From: Clostridiales bacterium
Lineage (GTDB): Bacteria; Bacillota; Clostridia; Christensenellales; Aristaeellaceae
NCBI GenBank assembly: GCA_004556545.1
Contig: SFGO01000071.1
Coordinates: 1-23,756, forward strand
DNA: 23,756 nucleotides
Direction: 5' to 3'
Shown: one piece after another, positions 6,542 through 14,194 of the stretch
How the letters are laid out: each line of letters begins with the position of its first letter
Position numbering within the stretch: position 1 is the first letter of the stretch
The notes under the pieces: generated by a model
Seen by the model: the letters and a program-made list of their open reading frames with translations, nothing else
Told to the model about the DNA's origin: nothing
Databases searched by the model: none
Position numbers and translations under genes: made by a program

Positions 6542-8200
6542 TTATGCCCGCACACAGGGGAAAGCGGCGATGCGTCCGCCGCAGCCCGCGTAGGGGATCA
6601 GCGTCAGCCGGTAGGCGGGGCCCATCTGGCAGTTCTGGGGCGGCGGCAGGATAAAACCGCTCTTTTCCTTCCACAGGGGCGCTTCGCAGGCCGTGACCAG
6701 CACGTTCAGCTCGCCGCCCTCTTCGCTGACGGTGACGTTTTCGCCGGAGACCAGCGCATAGCGCCACTCCATCTCCGGGCCGGGCAGGGGCAGCGCCATC
6801 AGCGAGCCGCCGCAGAAAACGGACAGACTGCCCCGGTAGCCCGTCTCCAGCCGGGGAGACGAAGCCAGACTCAGCACGATGGTATCCCCGCTCTGGAACA
6901 GCCGGGTCAGGGGGAATTTTTCTCCGGGCTGAGCCTGCACAGGCTTGCAGCCGTTTACGCTGACCGTGGCGCTGTCGGCCCAGCGGGGCACCCGCAGCTC
7001 CAGCGTGAACTGCACGGGCTGCTTCAGCTCGGCCCGCAGCGTGATTTCCTTGCGGCTCAGGCCCTTCACGGAGGCGGTCATGCGCACGGGCACGCCGCTC
7101 AGGCGGGTGATGCAGCCGCCCTCCACGGGCAGCATATAGGTCAGGGTGCTGTCGTCCCGGCTCAGCCACACGCTGCGCCGCAGGGCGTACAGCGCCCGCA
7201 GCAGGGCGCTTATGTCTTCTTTTTCGGGCACGGCGTGAAGCTGGCAGCTTTCATCGTCCGCCAGCCGGTTGGTGGGCTCCAGCGTGCGCAGGCCTTCCTC
7301 GGTCAGAAGGTCGGGCAGGGCGTTTTCCCACATCATTTCCAGCCGTTCGGCAAAGGCGTTTTCACCGGTGAAGCACAGCGCGTCGGCATAGGCTTCCACC
7401 TGGGCGCACAGCGCGTCCAGCTCCACCGCCCGGGCAGGATCCCGGCCCGCCAGATAGGGGTCGGCGGCAAAAGCGCCGCAGGGCATGCCGTGGTAGCGGT
7501 TCAGGGCGTTCAGCCCCGTCAGCGGCGCGGCCGCGTCCCGGCCGGAGCCGCTGTACTGACCCAGAAAAACGGTCATAGCCAGCGCATCCGCCGCGCCCTT
7601 GCCCATGGCGAAGCGTTCCATCCGGTCGTAGAAGGCTTTTTCTTCCGGGGTGCTGCCCTGCGCCTCCCGCCGGTACTCCCGCTGGAAGGGGAACATGTGC
7701 ATCAGGCCGGACACGTCCGGCAGATGGCCCCGCATGGTCTCCATCAGGTTCAGAAGGAACGGCTGGCCCGTGCGGCGGTACAGATCCGCCGTCAGCCGCA
7801 GCGCGTCCGCGCCGCAGGCAAACAGGGCTTCCTCGCTCAGCTGGGGCAGCACCTGGGCAAAGGCCCGCATGGCGCCCAGCACCCGCAGCATGCCCTCCTT
7901 ATCCCGGCTCATGGCCGCCAGCATGGAAGCGCTCCAGACGATTTCCACAAAGCGGGACGGATCAGCGGGCAGCAGCGCCGCAGCGGCTTCCACGTCGGGC
8001 ATGGGGGGCAACTGGGCATAGCCGCCCAGCTTGGTGGCCAGCACGGAGTCCATCGTGGACATATGGCGGGGATCCACCATGTTCAGCACCTGCTGGATCC
8101 GGTTTTTCATCGCTCCTTCGGGATGCAGGGCGGCATCGGACAGGGGCACATAGGCGGGATTGACCAAAGGGGCGCGGCGGTAAGCGGAAGCGGCGGGCAT
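6542..8200 (-). CDS. GH127/DUF1680-family-like protein, probably lacking the catalytic Cys site
   Basis: This is a 552-aa protein with no signal peptide, hence cytoplasmic. The helical-barrel part has HGMPCGAFAADPYLAG (about 237-252) and AVELDALCAQVEAYADAL followed by ERLEMMWENALPD. These correspond to the family blocks around the 'ADEHLAG', 'GTELC' and 'FNALP' segments of DUF1680 proteins. The beta-sandwich part has LRVPRWADSATVSVNG and FPLTRLFQSGDTIVL (about 401-440), typical of the GH127 middle domain. Known GH127 enzymes are beta-L-arabinofuranosidases using a Zn-bound cysteine. Here the expected Glu-Leu-Cys and Cys-Cys motifs are not conserved, so activity is doubtful. The start at 8200 is set by a GAAGGAGAG site; an earlier in-frame ATG at 8218 has no such support. 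It is the first gene of the dus operon. Confidence 0.75.
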   Translation of the reverse strand: MPAASAYRRAPLVNPAYVPLSDAALHPEGAMKNRIQQVLNMVDPRHMSTMDSVLATKLGGYAQLPPMPDVEAAAALLPADPSRFVEIVWSASMLAAMSRDKEGMLRVLGAMRAFAQVLPQLSEEALFACGADALRLTADLYRRTGQPFLLNLMETMRGHLPDVSGLMHMFPFQREYRREAQGSTPEEKAFYDRMERFAMGKGAADALAMTVFLGQYSGSGRDAAAPLTGLNALNRYHGMPCGAFAADPYLAGRDPARAVELDALCAQVEAYADALCFTGENAFAERLEMMWENALPDLLTEEGLRTLEPTNRLADDESCQLHAVPEKEDISALLRALYALRRSVWLSRDDSTLTYMLPVEGGCITRLSGVPVRMTASVKGLSRKEITLRAELKQPVQFTLELRVPRWADSATVSVNGCKPVQAQPGEKFPLTRLFQSGDTIVLSLASSPRLETGYRGSLSVFCGGSLMALPLPGPEMEWRYALVSGENVTVSEEGGELNVLVTACEAPLWKEKSGFILPPPQNCQMGPAYRLTLIPYAGCGGRIAAFPCVRA

Positions 8201-8243
8201 CGAATTTCTCTCCTTCATACATAACCATCGGCAGTTGCCAATT

Positions 8244-8515
8244 CAGAGTGTCGAAAAAAGTGGAGGTGCAGGAGGCACTGCTGCCACTCAATCGTCGCGG
8301 AGGACTACTGCCGTAGTCCCCGCTCGTTTCGTGACACACCTTCGGGTCGCTAACCGCCTATGGCGGTTGTGCCCACTGGGCACCTGCTTCCCTCCGGTGC
8401 CTGCCGGGGTTATAGGGGCGGAGCCCCTAGCCCTTGTGCCGCAGCACATTCCCCGCAAACCAGCGTAGCGCTGTTTGCGGGCAACGGCGGCCAACTGAGG
8501 GTTTTCGACAGGCTG
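8244..8515 (+). repeat. Interspersed modular repeat, copy R3 (complete, 272 bp)
   Basis: It runs from CAGAGTGTCGAAAAAAGTGG to GGGTTTTCGACAGGCTG. It contains the long A cassette (about 8278-8402) with stems GGACTAC/GTAGTCC, ACCGCC/GGCGGT and GTGCCCA/TGGGCAC. Then come the AGGGGC/GCCCCT core and the minimal B form, where CCCGCAAACCAGCG folds straight back on CGCTGTTTGCGGG. It is bracketed by CATCGGCAGTTGCCAATT (8226-8243) and CATCGGCAGTTGCCGATT (8516-8533), which differ at one base. It lies inside the predicted leader of the dus operon, antisense to it. Confidence 0.9.
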
Positions 8516-8551
8516 CATCGGCAGTTGCCGATTATTCACTTATTCTACCTT

Positions 8552-8579
8552 ATTATAGCGAAAAAACACCATCCGTCAA
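8552..8579 (-). promoter_or_regulatory. Predicted promoter of the GH127-like/dus/exported-protein operon
   Basis: On the minus strand TTGACG (8579-8574) and TATAAT (8557-8552) are separated by 16 nt, a strong sigma-A-type promoter. The first minus-strand gene starts at 8200, so the transcript would have a leader of about 345 nt that includes the complement of repeat R3. Just downstream lies the palindrome ATCGGCA-GT-TGCCGAT (8517-8532), a possible operator. Confidence 0.7.
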
Positions 8580-8646
8580 TGTACTTGTCCTGTGGAAAAG
8601 GGCGTCCCAAAATTTTCAGGAGAATGGATGCCTCTTTGAAAAACGC

Positions 8647-8676
8647 TTGACGCAGCAAAGAGGGGGACGATATAAT
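8647..8676 (+). promoter_or_regulatory. Predicted promoter of the HxlR regulator gene
   Basis: TTGACG (8647-8652) and TATAAT (8671-8676) are separated by 18 nt. The ATG follows at 8728. Two TTTGGA direct repeats (8684-8689 and 8703-8708, 19 bp apart) sit around and just after the expected transcription start and could be regulator sites. Confidence 0.75.
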
Positions 8677-8727
8677 ACTTCCGTTTGGATACTAAATTCC
8701 TATTTGGACTTCAAGGGGGAAAAGAGC

Positions 8728-9111
8728 ATGGAAAGCCGGGAACTGCCCGTTTGTCCGGTGGAAACGACGCTTTCCCTGATTTCGGATCGGTGGAAAGTGC
8801 TGATCCTCCGCGATCTGTTTACCGGGACGAAGCGCTTCGGCGAACTGAAAAAGTCCCTGACGGGGATTTCCCAGAAGGTGCTTACGGCCAACCTGAAGGA
8901 TATGGAAGCCAACGGGCTTTTGACGCGCAAGGCCTATCCGGAAGTCCCTCCGCGCGTGGAATACACGCTGACCGAAACGGGCGAAAGCCTGAGACCGGTG
9001 CTGGGAGCCATGTTTGACTGGGGAATGGATTATAAACGCAAAAATCATTCTCCCGGCAACGAAAGAGTGGACGCGCTGGGAAAGCTCCTGCATGAACCCG
9101 CGCAGGAATGA
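8728..9111 (+). CDS. HxlR-family winged-helix transcriptional regulator
   Basis: This is a 127-aa protein, the usual size for the family. The N-terminal CPVETTLSLISDRWKVLILR segment, with a Cys at residue 9, is characteristic of HxlR proteins, some of which sense electrophiles or redox state through this cysteine. The winged helix continues through RFGELKKSLTGISQKVLTANL and VEYTLTETGESL. The start is supported by an AAGGGGG site 8 nt upstream and the strong promoter before it. It is divergent from the dus operon, whose promoter is under 100 bp away, so it may regulate that operon, itself or the next small gene. The effector is unknown. Confidence 0.92.
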   Translation: MESRELPVCPVETTLSLISDRWKVLILRDLFTGTKRFGELKKSLTGISQKVLTANLKDMEANGLLTRKAYPEVPPRVEYTLTETGESLRPVLGAMFDWGMDYKRKNHSPGNERVDALGKLLHEPAQE

Positions 9112-9167
9112 ACAAAACGGCAGAAACCATTCGCCGGTTTTGACGGATGACAAAAGGAGGTTTTGCT

Positions 9168-9491
9168 GTGCCGGGAAGCAAAGCGAAGCAATCGGAAGGC
9201 CGCCTGTGGGTGCGCCTGATAAAAAAACACCGGGTAGCGAAGAGCGCCGTCGCGCCATGCCGCCGGGACGACCCGCAGGAGGCGCTGCGGCAGATTCTGC
9301 CGGGGATGGATCTGAGCCAGCCGCTGTGGCTGCCCCGCCATCAGGCGGACTGGGACGAGTACGCCCTGACCCGCTTTAACGCCGGGGATTTCATCGACGC
9401 TTTTCCCTATGACAGCATGGAGCTGAGCTATATTTACCCCGAGGATGAAAAACGCCCCGCCCGACGGCGCAACCCGGCGGAGGAAGCCTGA
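9168..9491 (+). CDS. Small protein of unknown function (107 aa)
   Basis: A GTG start at 9168 is chosen because AAGGAGG lies 7 nt upstream; the frame is open a little further, to an ATG at 9147 that would overlap this site. The product is basic at the N-terminus (SKAKQSEGRLWVRLIKKHRVAK). The centre is acidic and aromatic (ADWDEYALTRFNAGDFIDAF), and the tail is Arg-rich. No signal peptide, transmembrane segment or known domain was recognised. It starts 56 nt after the HxlR gene and is probably cotranscribed with it. Confidence 0.65.
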   Translation: MPGSKAKQSEGRLWVRLIKKHRVAKSAVAPCRRDDPQEALRQILPGMDLSQPLWLPRHQADWDEYALTRFNAGDFIDAFPYDSMELSYIYPEDEKRPARRRNPAEEA

Positions 9492-9538
9492 AAAAGCCGA
9501 TGGGCAAAACCGGTTCTTTTCCGGGCAAAAGTTTGGGC

Positions 9539-9567
9539 TGTTCAATCGGCCAAAAATCATGTATAAT
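9539..9567 (+). promoter_or_regulatory. Predicted promoter of fba
   Basis: A perfect TATAAT at 9562-9567 is preceded by a weak -35 (TGTTCA at 9539-9544, 17-nt spacing). The fba ATG follows 35 nt later. Confidence 0.55.
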
Positions 9568-9602
9568 GCAAGTATCACCTTGATAAAGGAGGAATTTTTC
9601 CC

Positions 9603-10538
9603 ATGCCAATGGTCAATACGAAGGAAATGTTCAAAAAGGCCTACGAAGGCGGATACGCGATCGGCGCTTTTAACGTCAACAATATGGAAATCATCCAGGG
9701 CATCACTGAGGGCGCGAAGATGGAAAACGCTCCCCTGATCCTGCAGGTCAGCAAGGGCGCCCGCGCTTATGCCAAGCACGTATACCTCATGAAGATGATC
9801 GAAGCCGCTATCGAGGATACTGATCTGCCCATCGTGGTGCATCTGGATCACGGCCCCGACTTCGAAACCTGCAAGAGCTGCATTGACGGCGGCTTCACCA
9901 GCGTTATGATCGACGGCAGCCATCTGCCCTTCGAAGAGAACATCGCCCTGACCAAGAAGGTTGTGGAATATGCTCACAGCCAGAAGAACTACGTCACCGT
10001 CGAGGCCGAACTGGGCCGTCTGGCGGGCGTGGAAGACGATGTGAAGGTCTCCGCTGAGGATTCCAGCTACACCCATCCCGACGAAGTGGAAGAGTTCGCC
10101 ATCCGCACCGGCTGCGACAGCCTGGCCATCGCCATCGGCACCAGCCACGGCGCCTTCAAGTTCAAGGGCGAACCCAAGCTGCGCTTCGACATCCTGGAAG
10201 AAGTGGGCCGCCGCCTGCCCGGCTTCCCCATCGTGCTGCACGGCGCTTCCAGCGTTATCCCCGAGTATGTGGATATGATCAACCAGTACGGCGGTCATAT
10301 GCCCGGCGCTCAGGGCGTGCCCGAGGCCATGCTGCGCAAGGCTGCCACCATGGCGGTCTGCAAGATCAACATCGACAGCGACCTGCGTCTGGCCTTCACC
10401 GGCGAAGTCCGCAAGCATTTCGCGGAGCATCCGGATCATTTCGATCCCCGCCAGTACCTGACCGACGCCCGCGACGGCATCCGCAACATGGTGCGCCACA
10501 AGATCGTGGACGTGCTGGGCTGCAACGGCAAGGCCTGA
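9603..10538 (+). CDS. fba: Class II fructose-bisphosphate aldolase
   Basis: A zinc-dependent glycolytic aldolase that cleaves fructose 1,6-bisphosphate to DHAP and glyceraldehyde 3-phosphate. The 311-aa length is normal for the Bacillus-type class II enzyme. Visible features are GAFNVNN near the N-terminus and HLDHG (80-84), with the catalytic Asp82 and zinc ligand His83. TVEAELG (132-138), IGTSHGAFK with zinc ligand His182, LHGASS with His213 and KINIDSD (254-260) for phosphate and substrate contacts follow. The start has AAAGGAGG upstream. Codon choice is markedly C-ending, as expected for a highly expressed gene. It is monocistronic, with its own promoter and a strong terminator. Confidence 0.97.
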   Translation: MPMVNTKEMFKKAYEGGYAIGAFNVNNMEIIQGITEGAKMENAPLILQVSKGARAYAKHVYLMKMIEAAIEDTDLPIVVHLDHGPDFETCKSCIDGGFTSVMIDGSHLPFEENIALTKKVVEYAHSQKNYVTVEAELGRLAGVEDDVKVSAEDSSYTHPDEVEEFAIRTGCDSLAIAIGTSHGAFKFKGEPKLRFDILEEVGRRLPGFPIVLHGASSVIPEYVDMINQYGGHMPGAQGVPEAMLRKAATMAVCKINIDSDLRLAFTGEVRKHFAEHPDHFDPRQYLTDARDGIRNMVRHKIVDVLGCNGKA

Positions 10539-10560
10539 TCGGACAAACGGAAAAAATCCA

Positions 10561-10608
10561 TCAAAAAGCATCCCTGCGCCGGATTTCCAGCGCAGGGATG
10601 CTTTTTGA
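10561..10608 (+). terminator. Strong intrinsic terminator after fba
   Basis: A perfect 19-bp inverted repeat (10561-10579 with 10590-10608) with a 10-nt loop. The stem is flanked by A5 and T5 runs, so it can work in both directions. It begins 22 nt after the fba stop. Confidence 0.93.
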
Positions 10609-10609
10609 A

Positions 10610-10639
10610 AGCGGCGCTTTCCATGCAGGATGCGCCGCT
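10610..10639. repeat. Left flanking hairpin of repeat R4
   Basis: A 30-nt palindrome with arms AGCGGCGC/GCGCCGCT. It matches 10753-10782 at 27 of 30 positions, in the same orientation, on the other side of R4. Confidence 0.85.
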
Positions 10640-10752
10640 CAGAGTGTCAAAAAAGTGGAGGTGCAGGAGGCACTGCCTCCTGCCGGGGTTATAGGGGCAG
10701 AGCCCCTAATCCTTGTGCCGCAGCACTTTCCCCGCAGTTCTTCGACAGACTG
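10640..10752 (+). repeat. Interspersed modular repeat, copy R4 (short form, 113 bp)
   Basis: It runs from CAGAGTGTCAAAAAAGTGG to CAGTTCTTCGACAGACTG. It carries only the minimal GCAGGAGGC/GCCTCCTGC hairpin, the AGGGGC/GCCCCT core and the GTGCCGCAGCAC block. Neither the A nor the B cassette is present, and the outer helix is reduced. It lies between the convergent fba and apgM genes and is bracketed by near-identical 30-nt hairpins. Confidence 0.9.
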
Positions 10753-10782
10753 AGCGGCGCTTCCCACGCAGGAAGCGCCGCT
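10753..10782. terminator. Right flanking hairpin of R4, likely terminator near apgM end
   Basis: A 12-bp stem (AGCGGCGCTTCC/GGAAGCGCCGCT) starting 12 nt beyond the apgM stop codon. On the plus strand it is followed by a T-rich stretch (10784-10795). On the minus strand R4 begins directly after it, with no T-run. It is the second copy of the hairpin at 10610-10639. Confidence 0.7.
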
Positions 10783-10794
10783 GACTTTTACTTT

Positions 10795-12078
10795 TCAGAT
10801 CTGCTTAAACAGGAGCCGCATCAGGTCGGTGCCGTCCATCAGCACGGGCTCGCTTTCCATTTCCCGCTCGCAGAACTTGCGCAGGGGCGCGCGGCCGTCC
10901 TTTTCCAGCGCCTTTTTCACCGTGCGGCTGTCATAGATGGCATAAGGCACGGGCGCGCCGTCGTGGGTGCGGGTCGTCAGCAGGGTAGGATGGTCGCTCA
11001 GCACCAGCAGGCGGAAATCCTCGCCCCGCATGGTCAGCTCGTCCAGCAGGGGGCCGACTACCCGGTACTCCACGTTCTGGATGGCTTCCAGCTTGCGGCC
11101 CAGATCGCCCGCGTGGGCCATTTCGTCCGGCGCTTCGATGTGCACCGCGGCAAAATCGTCGCCGTCGGCCAGCGCTTTCAGGGCACAGGCCACTTTTCCT
11201 TCATAGTTGGTGTCCAGATCGCCGTTGGCGCCCTCTACATGGGGCGTTTTCAGCCCGGCCAGTCCGGCAATGCCCCATACCAGCGGCACGGCGCTGACCA
11301 CCGTGCCCCAGTGGCCGTATTTTTCCCGGAAGGAGGGCAGCTCCATGGCCGTGGCCGCGCCCCAGGGCCAGATCATATTGGCGGGCAGCTTGCCTTCGGC
11401 CACGCGCTTCTGATTGATGGGATGATCCTTCAGCACCTCGTAGCTGCGGAGCATCAAAGCCTTGATATCCTCGCCCATCTTCCGGGCGGCGGAGTCGTCC
11501 GTTTCCCGCAGCAGGTGGGGCAGGTGAGGCTCGATGGGCTGCTCCAGCACGTTGTGGGGCTCGGTCAGCCGCACGGCGGACAGGTCGTGAGCGTCGGTCT
11601 TCATAACGCCCACATGACGGAAGGTGTCGGTGACGGTGATCTCCAGCCCCGCGTCCTTCATCAGGGCCGCGAAGGCCGGGTCGGCCAGCAGGTCGTTCAT
11701 CAGGGTAACGGCTTCCTCGCCGTGGATGTTGCCGCCGTTGTGGCTGTGAATGACCAGCGCGCCGCTGTCATCCGGGGTAACAGCGCACAGGTTGACCCGG
11801 AAGCTGACGCATCCCTTGGGCACCTTTACGCCCATACCGGCGGCTTCCAGCACGCTGCGGCCGGTGTAATACTTCCGGGGATCATAGCCAAAAATGCTGA
11901 GAATGGCGGTGTCGCTGCCCGCAGGCAGACCGTGGGGCACCGTCAGCGCCCGGCCGCACCAGCAGCCCGCCGCCCGGTCAAAGGCGTTCAGCGCCAGCGC
12001 TTCCAGCGGCGTTTTGCCCGCCAGCTGGGGCAGATAAGTGTCGGCCATGCCGTCGCCGATCACCAGTACATATTTCAT
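10795..12078 (-). CDS. apgM: 2,3-bisphosphoglycerate-independent phosphoglycerate mutase, archaeal type
   Basis: This is a 427-aa alkaline-phosphatase-superfamily protein of the ApgM type, which interconverts 3- and 2-phosphoglycerate. Some members were once annotated as putative homoserine kinase. Metal-binding and catalytic elements are VIGDGMAD (Asp9), PAGSDTAIL (53-60), DTFRHVGVMK, HIEAPDEMAHAGD, LVLSDHPTLL and TRTHDGAPVPY. The start has a GGGAG site. It lies 34 nt downstream of the yaaT homologue and is probably the last gene of that operon. It converges on fba, another glycolytic gene, across repeat R4. Homoserine kinase activity is the alternative reading but is less likely. Confidence 0.9.
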   Translation of the reverse strand: MKYVLVIGDGMADTYLPQLAGKTPLEALALNAFDRAAGCWCGRALTVPHGLPAGSDTAILSIFGYDPRKYYTGRSVLEAAGMGVKVPKGCVSFRVNLCAVTPDDSGALVIHSHNGGNIHGEEAVTLMNDLLADPAFAALMKDAGLEITVTDTFRHVGVMKTDAHDLSAVRLTEPHNVLEQPIEPHLPHLLRETDDSAARKMGEDIKALMLRSYEVLKDHPINQKRVAEGKLPANMIWPWGAATAMELPSFREKYGHWGTVVSAVPLVWGIAGLAGLKTPHVEGANGDLDTNYEGKVACALKALADGDDFAAVHIEAPDEMAHAGDLGRKLEAIQNVEYRVVGPLLDELTMRGEDFRLLVLSDHPTLLTTRTHDGAPVPYAIYDSRTVKKALEKDGRAPLRKFCEREMESEPVLMDGTDLMRLLFKQI

Positions 12079-12112
12079 TGCAGTTACTCCCTTTCTTCCA
12101 ACCGTTGGGAAA

Positions 12113-13153
12113 TCAGCCTTTTTCCTCCGAAGCCCTCAGGGCCTCTTCCACGGCTCTGCGCCAGTCGTTGTCCTGCTCCAGCGGCTCCATTTCCTCTTCG
12201 GCGGACAGGTCTGCCGGCAGCTCGGGATCTTCTGCGGGCGTGGGGGCGGGTTCGTCCAGATTGCTGGAAATGGCGGGGCGGCTGGCCCGGCTGCGCCTGC
12301 TCCGGCCCTCCGGATTTCTGGAGCGGCCTTCCTGATTCTGCTGGGGCTTCTGCCACTTGATCTCCTCCAGCGGAAAGGTTTTCAGCTCCGTGGCGTCGCC
12401 CTTGGTCAGGCGGACGGTGACGGTCTCCTTCAGGATGTTCAGGTCGGTCACGGTGCCCACGCCCTCGGGGGTTTCCGCCTCCTTGCCCAGCTTGGGCATT
12501 TTCTTGCGGGTGGTTTCGTAGTGATCCTCCTCAAACTTGAGGCAGCACATGAGCCGTCCGCAGACGCCGCTGATCTTGGTGGGGTTCAGGGACAGGCTCT
12601 GCTCCTTGGCCATCTTGATGCTGACGGGCTGGAAATCGCCCAGAAAGCTGCCGCAGCAGATGGGGCGGCCGCAGGGGCCCAGCCCGCCCAGCATCTTGGC
12701 CTCGTCCCGCACGCCGATCTGCCGCAGCTCGATGCGGGTGTGGAAAACGGAAGCCAGATCCTTCACAAGCGAGCGAAAGTCCACCCGGCCGTTGGCGGTG
12801 AAGTAGAAGAGGATTTTGGTGTTGTCGAAGGTCTCCTCCACGCCCACCAGCTTCATGTCCAGCTTGTGTTCCTCGATCTTCCGCTGGCAGATCTTGAAAG
12901 CGTCCTTTTCGAAAGCCTCGTTATCCGCCGCGTGACGGGCGTCCTGGGGGGTGGCGACGCGGATGACCTGCTTGAGCGGGGAAGCGATCAGGTCGTCGTC
13001 CACCTGACGCACCCCGGTAATGACCTGACCGTATTCCAGACCCCGGGCCGTTTCCACGATCACGAAGTCCCCGGCCACGGGCCAGAGCCTGCCGGGATCA
13101 AAATAGTACAGCTTTCCGGCATTTTTGAACCGGACGCCTACGATTGCCGCCAT
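12113..13153 (-). CDS. yaaT: PSP1-domain protein, YaaT/RicT homologue
   Basis: This is a 346-aa protein with the PSP1 core at about residues 1-240. It has the paired cysteine motifs CGRPICC (161-167) and GVCGRLMCC (196-204) typical of YaaT/RicT. In Bacillus subtilis this protein acts with YlbF and YmcA to promote mRNA maturation by RNase Y and carries Fe-S clusters through such cysteines. The tail (about 265-346) is unusual: an Arg-rich stretch (RSRNPEGRSRRSRASR) followed by an acidic Pro/Glu region, suggesting RNA contact or disorder. The start at 13153 has a GGAGGAAC site, and the gene overlaps the holB end by 16 nt. The frame stays open upstream through holB, but that extension is antisignal, not coding. 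Confidence 0.92.
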   Translation of the reverse strand: MAAIVGVRFKNAGKLYYFDPGRLWPVAGDFVIVETARGLEYGQVITGVRQVDDDLIASPLKQVIRVATPQDARHAADNEAFEKDAFKICQRKIEEHKLDMKLVGVEETFDNTKILFYFTANGRVDFRSLVKDLASVFHTRIELRQIGVRDEAKMLGGLGPCGRPICCGSFLGDFQPVSIKMAKEQSLSLNPTKISGVCGRLMCCLKFEEDHYETTRKKMPKLGKEAETPEGVGTVTDLNILKETVTVRLTKGDATELKTFPLEEIKWQKPQQNQEGRSRNPEGRSRRSRASRPAISSNLDEPAPTPAEDPELPADLSAEEEMEPLEQDNDWRRAVEEALRASEEKG

Positions 13154-14163
13154 CTTTTTTGTTCCTCCAATATTGTCATCATCAGCTGGTCCACGGTGGA
13201 CTGCCAGTTCACCTGACCGGCCCGGCGCTTCCGCGCCAGAAAGACCGCGTCCAGCATTCGGTTCAGTCCTACTTCCTCCGCCCGGGGCAGACAGGCCCGC
13301 CATGCCGCCGGATACTGAGCCAGCGCCTCTTCGGGCAGAAGCCCCGCCCTGGCCAGCAGCGCCTGATGCAGGGCGCTTTCCAGCAGGTTCAGATACTCGT
13401 CGGCGGTTTCCCGCTGATCCTTCAGCCGGGTGGATACCTTCAGCACGTCCGCGTCGCTTTGCAGGGAGAGCGCGTCCGTTAAAAATTCCCGGTCTTTGTC
13501 TTCCAGACCGCCGCCTTCCAGCACTTCCAGCGCCATGCCGATGTTGCCGCCCGCCAGCCCCACCGCCGTGGGGATCCGGGCGGGATCGCAGCCCATGCGG
13601 GTCAGCGTTTCCGTCATCAGCTCGTCCGGCCAGGGACGCATTTTGATCCGGGCGCAGCGGGAAGCGATGGTGCCCAGCGTAGCGGTCAGCTCGTGGGTCA
13701 TCAGCAGGAAGACCACCCGGGCAAGGGGCTCTTCCAGCGATTTCAGCAGGCAGTTCTGCGCCTGCGGGGTCATTTTTTCCACCGGCTCGATCAGCACCAC
13801 CCGGTAGCCTGTCCCAAAGGAATGCTGCCCCACCGCGCGGATCACGTCCCGCACCCGGTCTACGCCGATCTGCTTGCCGTCGTCCGAAAAGAGGGAAATC
13901 ACGTCCGGCTCGTTGCCGTCCCAGACCCGCCGACAGCCCTCGCAGACGCCGCAGGGCTTTTCCCCGGTTTCGGACATACAAAACAGGGCGCTGGCCAGCA
14001 GCCTGGCGAAAGTACGCTTGCCAAGCCCCCGAGCGCCCGTCAGGAGATATGCGTGAACCATTTCCCCGGTTCGAAACTGGTGCAGCGCCGTTTTACAGCT
14101 GGCGCTCAGGCGGCCGTAATCCGTGAAGACCGGCCGCCCCGCCTCCCGTGGTATCTGTGTCAA
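13138..14163 (-). CDS. holB: DNA polymerase III subunit delta'
   Basis: The clamp-loader delta' subunit, which helps load the sliding clamp at replication forks. The 341-aa protein has an AAA+ domain with P-loop-like GARGLGKRT (43-51) and a zinc module Cys62...Cys71-x2-Cys74-x2-Cys77. The Walker-B-like region is RVVLIEPVEKM, and SRC (168-170) is the arginine-finger-type motif. A collar domain follows. The start codon is TTG at 14163 with AAGGAG about 11 nt upstream; no better ATG precedes the conserved N-terminus. It lies between darA and yaaT, matching the Bacillus yaaQ-holB-yaaT order (yaaR is absent). Confidence 0.93.
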   Translation of the reverse strand: MTQIPREAGRPVFTDYGRLSASCKTALHQFRTGEMVHAYLLTGARGLGKRTFARLLASALFCMSETGEKPCGVCEGCRRVWDGNEPDVISLFSDDGKQIGVDRVRDVIRAVGQHSFGTGYRVVLIEPVEKMTPQAQNCLLKSLEEPLARVVFLLMTHELTATLGTIASRCARIKMRPWPDELMTETLTRMGCDPARIPTAVGLAGGNIGMALEVLEGGGLEDKDREFLTDALSLQSDADVLKVSTRLKDQRETADEYLNLLESALHQALLARAGLLPEEALAQYPAAWRACLPRAEEVGLNRMLDAVFLARKRRAGQVNWQSTVDQLMMTILEEQKRWRQS

Positions 14164-14194
14164 GCTCTTTCCGTCTCCTTGCTGTTTTCCAGCC

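Noticed and set aside
6464..8224. A 586-codon plus-strand open frame opposite the GH127-like gene
   Set aside because: Composition is dominated by His, Gln, Gly and Ala with no recognisable domain; the minus strand has family motifs.
8235..8650. Short ORFs within the repeat copies
   Set aside because: They change frame between copies, are not conserved as protein, and small indels between R3 and R5 break them; the conserved feature is hairpin structure.
9045..10571. A 508-codon minus-strand open frame opposite fba
   Set aside because: Shadow of the strongly biased codon usage of fba; fba itself is unmistakable.
12113..13981. A 622-codon open frame fusing an upstream stretch to the PSP1 protein
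   Set aside because: The upstream part is an out-of-frame reading of holB, low-complexity and Arg/Gly/Ala-rich; the PSP1 domain with its ribosome site starts at 13153.
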